Source of the DNA: an uncultured Christensenellaceae bacterium
Lineage (GTDB): Bacteria > Bacillota > Clostridia > Christensenellales > Aristaeellaceae
NCBI GenBank assembly: GCA_905234985.1
Contig: CAJOJQ010000030.1
Location: 17,035-81,034 of the forward strand
Length of the DNA: 64,000 bases
Direction: 5' to 3'
Shown: positions 36,510 through 43,904 of the stretch, in pieces
Numbering within the stretch: position 1 is the stretch's first letter
Layout of the letters: every line of letters starts with the position of its first letter
Notes under the pieces: generated by a model
The model's database searches: none
Told to the model about the DNA's origin: nothing
What the model saw: only the letters and a program-made list of their open reading frames with translations
Made by a program: the position numbers and the translations under genes

Positions 36510-38129
36510 TCAGATCGCTTGGGCGCACAGCTCATACAGCTTCTGCGTATCGGTGAATTTGCCGTAATAGCTGCTGTTCATCACGATGCAGAGGTACCGT
36601 TCGCCCTCGATGGTAAAAACGGACACGAGGCAGTTCCCCGCGCGGGAGGTGGTGCCGGTTTTCACGCCCTCCACGGCCTCGTTATAGTACCCGCTTCCCG
36701 CGAGCAGCATTTTATTCGTATTCTTGAGAGAAATGGTCTTGCCGTTTTCGCTGGTGATCCTCGCCGTCGGCAGGCTGCAAATCTCCGCCAGCGCAGGATC
36801 GTTTAGAAAAACCTTGGCGATGGTCAGAATGTCCTCGGCGGTGGTCTGCTGCTTCTTATCATCCAGGCCCACCACGTTGACCGCGGTGGTATGCGACGCG
36901 CCGATGGCCGCCGCTTTTTGGTTCATTGCCGCGATAAAGACGTTTACGGTGTCCTTTGCCGGGAGCTGACCGTCTCCCGCCAGCTTCCGGCCGCAGTATA
37001 CGCCGATGGTGTAGGCCGCGTCCGCGCCGGAGGGCAGAAGCAGGCCCTCCAGAAGTTCCCGAACGGTGAGCTTCATGCCGTATTCCAGCCCGGCGCGGGA
37101 GGCGTCCAGGGGCGGGATATAGATTTCCGCGCCCACCTCCACCAGCTCGTCCGGCTGGGCGGCGTCCAGCGCGGTCAGGGCGGTGAGCATTTTCAGGGTG
37201 GAAGCGGGATAGATGGACGCCTGGCTGTTCACGGCATAGATGGGCCGCTCGCTTTCGTCATCATCCGCCAGCCGAACCAGCAGTACGTTTCGCGCTTCCA
37301 GGGCCAGGTTCGCCGTATCGTAGACCCTGGGCGTGGGGGAGGGGACGGCGGTCGCGGCGGCGGCCAGCATCGGGCCGGGCTCCGCTTCGGGTTCGGGTTC
37401 CGGTTCCGGCGTGGCGGCAGGCAGCGCCAGGGCGATTTGCGCGGCGGTGTTTTCCCGCACCTGCGGCTTGGGAATGGTGAGGATGTAGTTGGCGGCAAAG
37501 ACGAAGATTTCCATGGTGACGACCAGCAGCACGCAGAAGCGGTTCAGCAGCGCGTGGCGGCGCCAGGAACGGGGAATGCGGGGCAGCAGCACGCGGCCCA
37601 CCCGCGTCCGGTCAAAGCCTAAGCGCTGCTGGAGCATGCACAGCAGCGAACCGAGCGAAGCGCCGATGGTGTTCAGAATGATATCGTCCACGTCGGGCAC
37701 CCGGTAGTTGAAGCACTGGGCAAACTCCACAAAGAGCGAGAGAACGAACGCGGTGGCCGCCGAAAACAGCAGCTGCCATTTCCGGGATCGGTCCGGGTGC
37801 AGCAGCACCTGGAAAAAGCCGACGGGCATGAAGAACAGCACGCTGCCGAAGAAGTTGAAAGGATTGGCGAGCCAGTCCTTCAAAGCCAGGAAGGGCACCA
37901 GATTCACCCGCTCCGTGGAAAAAGCGAAGCGGCGGAAAAAGTACGTGGGGCTGAGGAACACGTAGAACAGATGGGCCAAATACATGGCCAGCATGACCAA
38001 AAGGATTTTCAGCCATACGTTTGTTTTCTCTTCCCGCAGGGGCCTGCGAAAAACAAAGGCCAGCAGCGCCACCGCGTAAGCCTCGGTCAGCGCGAAGCGT
38101 ATCCAGGAATCAATATTCAGCATAGCCAT
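36510..38129 (-). CDS. VanZ-like domain fused to a D-alanyl-D-alanine carboxypeptidase (S11)
   Basis: This 539-residue protein joins two known modules. Residues 1-215 form about five membrane helices with the VanZ pattern: VNLVPFLALKDW, NPFNFFGSVLFFMPVGFFQVLL, SLFVEFAQCFNYRVPDVDDIILNTIG. A proline/glutamate linker (residues ~240-270) leads outside the cell to a penicillin-binding peptidase of family S11, with the SxxK site in ASTLKML near residue 325, SGADAAYTIG in place of the SxN motif and VEGVKTGTTSRAG as the KTG motif. VanZ gives low-level teicoplanin resistance, and S11 enzymes trim pentapeptide stems, the target of glycopeptides. Carrying both in one protein suggests a wall-remodelling or glycopeptide-tolerance role. 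Confidence 0.88.
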   Translation of the reverse strand: MAMLNIDSWIRFALTEAYAVALLAFVFRRPLREEKTNVWLKILLVMLAMYLAHLFYVFLSPTYFFRRFAFSTERVNLVPFLALKDWLANPFNFFGSVLFFMPVGFFQVLLHPDRSRKWQLLFSAATAFVLSLFVEFAQCFNYRVPDVDDIILNTIGASLGSLLCMLQQRLGFDRTRVGRVLLPRIPRSWRRHALLNRFCVLLVVTMEIFVFAANYILTIPKPQVRENTAAQIALALPAATPEPEPEPEAEPGPMLAAAATAVPSPTPRVYDTANLALEARNVLLVRLADDDESERPIYAVNSQASIYPASTLKMLTALTALDAAQPDELVEVGAEIYIPPLDASRAGLEYGMKLTVRELLEGLLLPSGADAAYTIGVYCGRKLAGDGQLPAKDTVNVFIAAMNQKAAAIGASHTTAVNVVGLDDKKQQTTAEDILTIAKVFLNDPALAEICSLPTARITSENGKTISLKNTNKMLLAGSGYYNEAVEGVKTGTTSRAGNCLVSVFTIEGERYLCIVMNSSYYGKFTDTQKLYELCAQAI

Positions 38130-38205
38130 CTTCCCCTCGTATCAGCGGTATTCCGCGCGTGAATCCCTCTGTTCAGGACGGCGCGTTCGCCCCGTCGGTA
38201 CCTAT

Positions 38206-38234
38206 ATCATAAAGCATCGGGCGGCAATTGTAAA
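38206..38234 (-). promoter_or_regulatory. Promoter of the VanZ-carboxypeptidase gene
   Basis: TTTACA (38229-38234) and TATGAT (38206-38211) on the minus strand are spaced by 17 bases. Confidence 0.55.
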
Positions 38235-38252
38235 GCGGAACCAAAAAACTCA

Positions 38253-38282
38253 TTGCTGGAAGCGCGCTCTTTGTGGCATACT
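38253..38282 (+). promoter_or_regulatory. Promoter of the secreted nucleosidase gene
   Basis: TTGCTG (38253-38258) and CATACT (38277-38282) are spaced by 18 bases and lie about 30 bases upstream of the ATG. It diverges from the promoter at 38206-38234. Confidence 0.45.
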
Positions 38283-38313
38283 GACATCATAAAATATGCG
38301 GGAGGGAAACAGC

Positions 38314-39411
38314 ATGAAACGTATTTTGGCAATCCTGACTGTCGTCCTGACGGTTCTTTCATCCGTTCCGGCGCTGGGGGAAAGCGGCGAGGCCCCCATC
38401 GGCGTCATCGGCGCGATGGAAACGGAAATCACGCTGATTCAGGACAGCATGGAAATCACCGGCATGGACGTGATTTCCGGCATGAAATTCTGGCGGGGAA
38501 GCATCAACGGCTGCCCCGTGGTGCTGGTCAAGTGCGGCGAGGGCAAAGTGAACGCCGCCATGGCGGCCCAGACCCTGGCGACGTGCTACGGCGTGTGCGC
38601 CATCATCAATACCGGCGTGGCGGGGGCGCTGGACGAGCGGCTGAACGTGGGCGATATCGTGATTTCCACCGACGCCGTGCAGCATGACATGGACGTAACG
38701 CCTTTGGGTTATGACCTGGGCGTGGTGCCCAGCGTGGGTTACGCCGCCTTTGCCGCCGACGCGGAGCTGATCGCCCTGGCGGCCGCCTCCGCCGAAAAGA
38801 TGGCACAGAACGCGCGGGTGCTCCAGGGCCGCGTTTGCTCCGGCGACCAGTTTATCGCGGGCCAGGAACAGAAGCAGGCCATCACCCAGGCGCTGGGCGG
38901 CGCGTGCTGCGAAATGGAGGGCGCGGCCATCGCCCAGGTGTGCGCGCTGAACAAAATCCCCTTCGTGATCATCCGCGCCATTTCCGATAAAGCCGACGGC
39001 TCCGCCGATGTGGTGTATACCGAGTTTGAGGCCGAGGCCGCCAGGCGCTCCGCCGCCATCGTGCTGGATATGATAAACGCGCCGGAAGCGGAAGTGCAGT
39101 ATGTGCTGTATGTGGGCACCAACGATAAGGACAGCAACCAGCTTGAAATGACCAAAGAAGAAGCCATGGAGATGGCCAAGGATATCCTGATTAAGCAGTT
39201 GGGAGGCTACACCATTCAGGAAGCCAACGGCGGCTGGATCGACGACGACGGCACCCAGTATCAGGAATACACCCTGGTGATCTACCTGAGCGACGTGACG
39301 GAAGAAAAAATGTACGAGGTGGCGGAGGAGCTGCGCGTGGCGTTTAACCAAACCGCCGTCCTGATCTTAGGGGATGAAGAAGTTCTGTCGGATTACTTCA
39401 TGGGAAATTAA
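38314..39411 (+). CDS. Exported MTA/SAH nucleosidase-like protein with extra C-terminal domain
   Basis: From ATG 38314 (GGGAGGGAAAC upstream), 365 residues: a signal peptide (LTVVLTVLSSVPALGE), then a complete MTA/SAH nucleosidase fold (IGVIGAMETEITLIQDSM, VVLVKCGEGKVNAAMAAQTL, GVAGALDERLNVGDIVIST, CCEMEGAAIAQVCALNKIPF with the substrate-binding MEG, IIRAISDKADGSA with the catalytic Asp). After ~240 residues a further ~105-residue domain (YVLYVGTNDKDSNQLEMTKE to VAFNQTAVLIL) resembles DUF3574. The usual enzyme is cytosolic and about 230 residues, so both the export signal and the extra domain are unusual. It may act on exogenous nucleosides. Confidence 0.85.
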   Translation: MKRILAILTVVLTVLSSVPALGESGEAPIGVIGAMETEITLIQDSMEITGMDVISGMKFWRGSINGCPVVLVKCGEGKVNAAMAAQTLATCYGVCAIINTGVAGALDERLNVGDIVISTDAVQHDMDVTPLGYDLGVVPSVGYAAFAADAELIALAAASAEKMAQNARVLQGRVCSGDQFIAGQEQKQAITQALGGACCEMEGAAIAQVCALNKIPFVIIRAISDKADGSADVVYTEFEAEAARRSAAIVLDMINAPEAEVQYVLYVGTNDKDSNQLEMTKEEAMEMAKDILIKQLGGYTIQEANGGWIDDDGTQYQEYTLVIYLSDVTEEKMYEVAEELRVAFNQTAVLILGDEEVLSDYFMGN

Positions 39412-39425
39412 CAGCAAAAAAATAT

Positions 39426-39473
39426 GCCCCGCGGCGGTTCGGCGGGCGAAGCTGAACAGCCGCGGGGCTTTTT
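39426..39473. terminator. Bidirectional terminator
   Basis: GCCCCGCGGC (39426-39435) pairs perfectly with GCCGCGGGGC (39459-39468), with T runs on both sides, between the convergent nucleosidase and PHP genes. Confidence 0.88.
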
Positions 39474-39480
39474 GTTTGTG

Positions 39481-40284
39481 TTACACGCGACGCGGTTTGG
39501 ACAGCATTTCCATCACGTCCAGGCCCGTGGTTTCTCCATGCGCGCCGAGCCACAGGGCGGGCAGCTCGGGGGTAATGTCCTTCGTCCATTCCGGCAGCAC
39601 GGCGGGGAGATGCAAGGCCAGGGGCTTGCGGTTCAGAATCACGTCCACATAATCCTGGATGCAGGATAAGGGCTGATCCAGAACGACTCCGGCCAGGTTT
39701 TCTTTTCTCATGAAATCCGCGCAATGGTTGTCCGACCCGGCGGTGGCAGGCTTTCCAATGATCTGGGCGTATCGCGTGGCCAAAATGTTCCAGTTCAGTT
39801 CGTTGCCGGAATTGTAAACCTCCACGCCGTCGCACAGTTGGGCGGACAGGTAAATGGTGTGGTTGTAGCTCCTGGCGCGGAAGGGATGGGCCTGCACCAC
39901 GCACCCGCCCGCGGCGCGGATGATATCGTACTGCTGCTTCCGGGTCCAGCGCGGCATTTCGGGATGCTCCGTCATCCAGCTTTCATCCAGGCCGTAGATC
40001 AGGTATTCGTCGCCGTCCACGTTTTCTTCCCAGCCGAAGAACACGGGGAAGCCCCGCTTTTCGCCCTCGTTGCGCGCGTCCTCATACCCTGCGCAGAAGC
40101 GGTGAATGAATTCCTTCCAGGGAAGGCTTCGGTCCACGCCGCAGTTGCCCCGGAAAAAATGATCCGTGATGATGATCCCGGCGTACCCCGCGTCCATATA
40201 TTTCTGAATGTAATCCCTTCCGGGGGACCGACCGCAGGCGCTGGCCTGATTGGTGTGCATGTGCGTTTCGTAGATGTACGGCAT
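39481..40284 (-). CDS. PHP-domain metal-dependent phosphoesterase
   Basis: The 267-residue protein begins with the PHP motif YETHMHTNQASACG and carries the remaining metal ligands in GIIITDHFFRG, FFGWEENVDGDEY, CVVQAHPFRAR, GVEVYNSGNE and TAGSDNHCADF. PHP phosphoesterases hydrolyse phosphate esters such as histidinol phosphate or sugar phosphates with a trinuclear metal site. It ends the importer operon, 79 bases after the substrate-binding protein gene across a stable hairpin. A role in processing the imported substrate is inferred from position only. Confidence 0.88.
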   Translation of the reverse strand: MPYIYETHMHTNQASACGRSPGRDYIQKYMDAGYAGIIITDHFFRGNCGVDRSLPWKEFIHRFCAGYEDARNEGEKRGFPVFFGWEENVDGDEYLIYGLDESWMTEHPEMPRWTRKQQYDIIRAAGGCVVQAHPFRARSYNHTIYLSAQLCDGVEVYNSGNELNWNILATRYAQIIGKPATAGSDNHCADFMRKENLAGVVLDQPLSCIQDYVDVILNRKPLALHLPAVLPEWTKDITPELPALWLGAHGETTGLDVMEMLSKPRRV

Positions 40285-40318
40285 GGGAGGCTCCTTCTTG
40301 TTGTTATTTGTAAGAAGA

Positions 40319-40347
40319 GGCTGCCGGTACAGCGCATACCGGCAGCC
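40319..40347. promoter_or_regulatory. Intercistronic stem-loop after the first solute-binding protein gene
   Basis: GGCTGCCGGTA (40319-40329) pairs perfectly with TACCGGCAGCC (40337-40347), 16 bases after the SBP stop. The T content is low, so it more likely stabilises the upstream mRNA or terminates only partly before the PHP gene. Confidence 0.6.
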
Positions 40348-40363
40348 AGAGAAACAGGGGGAA

Positions 40364-41899
40364 TTACTTGAAGAATTCGTTGTTCAGGTCGTCGATGACG
40401 GGTTCCCAAATCGCCTGGTTCTGGGTGAGGAAATTGTTCCATTCGGCGGCCACGTCGGCGTCCTTGAGCAGGATGATGCGGGTGATTTCATCCTGGAAGT
40501 CCAGGGAGAACTGGGACTTGGCGTCGCTGGCGAAGAACTCGTAGTCGTAATCCAGGGGGATGATGTAGCCCCTCTCCTTGGCGGCGTAGACCGCTTTGAT
40601 CTGATCCACCACCAGCTTTTCGTTGGAGGGATTGACGAAGGAATAGTCGTCCGGCAGGATGCCCAGAGAACGGAAAATGTTGTAGCTGTTGTACAGGTCG
40701 GGGGTGGAGGGATAGTTGCCGTTGGCGTCCTTTTCGGTCAGCATCTTCACGTCGCCGTTTTCATCGTATTCCCAGGTTTCGCCGGGAACGCCCACCACCA
40801 CGGTCAGCTGGCCGTCCTGGGTGCAGGCCCAGTTCATGATGGTGAGAAGCCGATCCAGCTTTTCTTCGGAAATGTCGGGGCTGAAGAAAGTGGCGCTCCA
40901 GTAGTTGGCCGCTTCGTTGGTATGGGCCACGCCGTCGTCCGTCGCCATGGCGGCCACGCCGATGCACTCGTCGGAATTGAGGCCGGTGCTGGAATCGAAG
41001 GTGACCTTATAGCCGTGATAGGAGGAGATCGCGCCGTTGTGCATCATGCAGGCGGCGATGCCGGAGGTGAACTTGTTGGTGGTATCGGAAATGGCGTTGA
41101 GGTAGAAGTCCGGATCCACGATGCCCTTTTCATACCAGGCTTTGCCGAAGCTGATCCAGTCGATCACCTTGGGATCGGAGGCCGCCAGCTTGTATGTGCC
41201 GTCCGCTTTCATGAAGGCGTCATAGTCCACTTCGGCGAACTGCATCAGGAAGTTGGAATAGTAGTCCGGGTCGGTGCTGAAACCGATGGTGGCGCCGTTG
41301 CCTGCCAAATCGTTTTCAACCGCGCCTTTGCACAGCGCTTCGATCTGGGACAGGGTGACGGTATCGCCGAAGGGTTCCATGCCGAGCTTTTCCACCCAGT
41401 CCTTGCGGTAATACAGGGTCTGGTTGCTCACCACGGTCTGCATGCCGCTGAAACGGGCGAAGGTGGCGTGGGGGATGGCGTACATCACGCCGTCGATGTG
41501 CAGCTTATCGTACAGGCCGCTGACCTTCACCATCTGGTACAGGTCGGGATATTTTTCTTCCCAGCCCTCCGGCAGCGCGCCCAGCAGGCCCTGCTCGGCG
41601 TAGGTGGCGTATTCCTGATAGTCGAAATTGCGCCAGGACACGATGTCCGGCATGGTGCCGCCGTTGATCCAGGTGCGGATCTTTTCGCTCTGGCTGTCCT
41701 TGGAAACGGGATACACCTCATAGTCGAAATTGAACATTTCGGAGATGTATTTATACATGCCGTCGCTGTTGTAGTCCATGGAGGAATTGGAGTGGGTGGA
41801 GTTGATGGTGAAGGAGATGTGCGTATCGTACTCCGCCAAAGCGGATACGCAGGGCACCACCATCAGGAGCGCGAGGAACAGAGCCAGCCATTTTTTCAT
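40364..41899 (-). CDS. Extracellular solute-binding protein (LplA-like, importer set 1)
   Basis: From ATG 41899, 511 residues with a type I signal peptide (LFLALLMVVPCVSALAEYD). The mature part follows family 1 binding proteins: IRTWINGGTMPDIVSW, LYYRKDWVEKLGMEPFGDTV, AAANYWSATFFSPDIS-like middle, and PSNEKLVVDQIKAVYAAKERG. Such proteins in Firmicutes bind oligosaccharides and feed LplB/LplC permeases. No lipobox cysteine is at the cleavage site, unlike most Gram-positive binding proteins. It ends importer set 1 and is followed by a hairpin and the PHP gene. Confidence 0.88.
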   Translation of the reverse strand: MKKWLALFLALLMVVPCVSALAEYDTHISFTINSTHSNSSMDYNSDGMYKYISEMFNFDYEVYPVSKDSQSEKIRTWINGGTMPDIVSWRNFDYQEYATYAEQGLLGALPEGWEEKYPDLYQMVKVSGLYDKLHIDGVMYAIPHATFARFSGMQTVVSNQTLYYRKDWVEKLGMEPFGDTVTLSQIEALCKGAVENDLAGNGATIGFSTDPDYYSNFLMQFAEVDYDAFMKADGTYKLAASDPKVIDWISFGKAWYEKGIVDPDFYLNAISDTTNKFTSGIAACMMHNGAISSYHGYKVTFDSSTGLNSDECIGVAAMATDDGVAHTNEAANYWSATFFSPDISEEKLDRLLTIMNWACTQDGQLTVVVGVPGETWEYDENGDVKMLTEKDANGNYPSTPDLYNSYNIFRSLGILPDDYSFVNPSNEKLVVDQIKAVYAAKERGYIIPLDYDYEFFASDAKSQFSLDFQDEITRIILLKDADVAAEWNNFLTQNQAIWEPVIDDLNNEFFK

Positions 41900-41954
41900 G
41901 AGAGTAACCCCTTTCCAAATGTTTTTTATTTCCAACGGCTTGCCTGCCGCCGGT

Positions 41955-42857
41955 TTACATTTTTACGGAGCCAACCATGACCCCTTTGACGAAATACTTT
42001 TGCAGGAACGGATAGAAGCACATGATGGGCACCATGGCCATCATGACGGCGGCCATCTTGACCCCCTGGGAGAACACGTCCAAATCGGCTTCCCCGGTGG
42101 ATACATCCGCCGCCGCGGAGGCCTCCGCCACGATGGAGCGAAGCACGGTCTGCAGCGTCATTTTGCTGGAGGAGTTGATCAGCAGCATGCTCCAGAACCA
42201 TTCGTTCCAGTACGCCACAGCGGTGAACAGGGTAAAGGTGGCGAGCAGGGGGCCTTGCAGCGGCAGCATCACGCGGAAGAAAATAATCAGATCGTTGGCC
42301 CCGTCGATTTTCGCCGCGTCCTCCAGGTCGATGGGCGTCTGCTCGAAGCCGCTTTTCAGGATGACGATGTTGTAGGTGGAAACGCCCACGAACAGGATGA
42401 TGCCCCACCGGGAATCAATCAGCTTCAGCGCCTTCATTTGCAGGTATGTGGGGATCATGCCGCCGGAAAAGAACATGGTGAACATCATCAGCAAAAAGAT
42501 CAGCTTTTTGCCCGGGAATTTCCGCGAGAAAGCGTAGGCCATCATGACGGAAGCCGCCATGCTCAGCACGGTGCCGGAGGTTGTGATCATGATCGTATTC
42601 TGGAAGCCGACGCCCAATTGCCCCTTGTCGATCAGATACTGGTAGTTTTTGAGGGAAAATTCCGCCGGGTACAGGGAAACGGGATGCAGGGCGTAAGCCC
42701 GGTTGGTTTCCAGGGAAATCACCACGGCGTTATAGAAAGGCAGCAGGATCAGCAGCGCCGTCAGCGTGAGGACGATAAAGACGGCGTAATCCCCTCCGCT
42801 CCATTTTTTCCGCTTCGGTTTGTCGCTCAGCGCCTTTTGCTGCACGGAAGTTTGCAT
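41955..42857 (-). CDS. Carbohydrate ABC transporter permease, LplC/MalG type (set 1)
   Basis: A 300-residue permease with six membrane segments. The EAA loop reads LEDAAKIDGANDLIIFFRVMLP near residues 180-200, with the conserved DGA and the glycine about nine residues earlier being replaced by a lysine-aspartate pattern as in LplC. The C-terminus is PFLQKYFVKGVMVGSVK, a signature of LplC/YtcP proteins. It pairs with the permease encoded directly upstream (18-base gap) and with the SBP downstream. No ATP-binding subunit gene is in the window. Confidence 0.9.
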   Translation of the reverse strand: MQTSVQQKALSDKPKRKKWSGGDYAVFIVLTLTALLILLPFYNAVVISLETNRAYALHPVSLYPAEFSLKNYQYLIDKGQLGVGFQNTIMITTSGTVLSMAASVMMAYAFSRKFPGKKLIFLLMMFTMFFSGGMIPTYLQMKALKLIDSRWGIILFVGVSTYNIVILKSGFEQTPIDLEDAAKIDGANDLIIFFRVMLPLQGPLLATFTLFTAVAYWNEWFWSMLLINSSSKMTLQTVLRSIVAEASAAADVSTGEADLDVFSQGVKMAAVMMAMVPIMCFYPFLQKYFVKGVMVGSVKM

Positions 42858-42875
42858 CTTTTCTCCCCCTTCCCG

Positions 42876-43796
42876 TCAGCCCAGCAGGCCGTTGCCGCCC
42901 AAAAGCTTGATGATGTAATTGGCGCTGACCAGCATGATCAGGTTGATGACGGATTTGAACATGCCCACCGCCGTGGAGAAGCCGTAGCTGGGAACGGCGT
43001 TAAAGGTGATGCTGTAAATATAGGTATCCAGGATCTCGCTCACGCCCTTCACGCTGGCGTTCTGCATATAGAAGATTTGCTCGAAGCCGGAATTCATGAC
43101 GCGGCCGACCTGGAGAATGAACAATGTGATGATGGTAGCGCGGATGCAGGGCAGCGTCACGTGCCAGACCTGCTGCAGGCGCCCCGCGCCGTCCATGGTG
43201 GCGGCCTCGTAGAGCGTGGGGTCGACCGCCGTGATCGCAGCGATATAGATGATGGAACTCCAGCCCATTTCTTTCAGGTTATGGGTGAAGTACAGCAGCG
43301 GACGGAACAGCGCCGCGTTGGACAGAAAGCTGATCCTGTCGCCGCCGGTGGAGGCGATGATGGTGTTAATCATGCCGTTATTGGCGAAGAAATTGGAGAT
43401 GATGGCGGATACCACCACCCAGGACAGGAAATGGGGAAAGGTGTACACGGTCTGATAGATCCGCTTCATCTTTGTGCCCCGCATTTCATTGATGAGCAGC
43501 GCCAGCAGAATGGGAACGGGGAATTGGAACAGGAGCCTGGAAAAATTGATTTCCAGTGTGTTGCGGATGGCCGTCACGGCGGCGGGGGTGGTGAAAATCC
43601 GTTGGAAGTTCGCCATGCCCACCCATTGGCTGCCCCAAATGCCCAGCTTGGCGTTGTATTTCTTGAACGCCAGCACCAGCCCGCTCATGGGCGCGTAATG
43701 GAACACGGCGAAATAGACGATGCCGGGGATCAGCAGAAGATAAATATACCGAGCCTGCCAGATGGAGACGCCAAGGCGGCGCAATCGGCTGGACAT
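42876..43796 (-). CDS. Carbohydrate ABC transporter permease, LplB type (set 1)
   Basis: The start at ATG 43796 is chosen for its AAGGAGGAAG site; the longer frame to 43895 crosses the intercistronic hairpin. The 306 residues show LplB features: YIYLLLIPGIVYFAVFHYAPM at the N-terminus, LVLAFKKYN, and the EAA-like loop LYEAATMDGAGRLQQVWHVTLP. It forms the heterodimeric channel with the LplC-type protein that follows. Together with the second set upstream this is a duplicated importer. Confidence 0.9.
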   Translation of the reverse strand: MSSRLRRLGVSIWQARYIYLLLIPGIVYFAVFHYAPMSGLVLAFKKYNAKLGIWGSQWVGMANFQRIFTTPAAVTAIRNTLEINFSRLLFQFPVPILLALLINEMRGTKMKRIYQTVYTFPHFLSWVVVSAIISNFFANNGMINTIIASTGGDRISFLSNAALFRPLLYFTHNLKEMGWSSIIYIAAITAVDPTLYEAATMDGAGRLQQVWHVTLPCIRATIITLFILQVGRVMNSGFEQIFYMQNASVKGVSEILDTYIYSITFNAVPSYGFSTAVGMFKSVINLIMLVSANYIIKLLGGNGLLG

Positions 43797-43860
43797 GGCC
43801 GCTTCCTCCTTCCCGGGAACAGCGCCCGCGGGGGCGTTCCCGGCTGAAATGAGCGCTGCC

Positions 43861-43886
43861 AGAGGAGAGGGGAGTCCCTCTCCTCT
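43861..43886. promoter_or_regulatory. Stem-loop just downstream of the second solute-binding protein gene
   Basis: AGAGGAGAGGG (43861-43871) pairs perfectly with CCCTCTCCTCT (43876-43886) around a four-base loop, 19 bases after the SBP stop and before the LplB start. It has no T run on the minus strand, so it is likely a 3'-protecting or processing hairpin. Confidence 0.65.
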
Positions 43887-43904
43887 GACAATCAAGGGAT
43901 GCGA

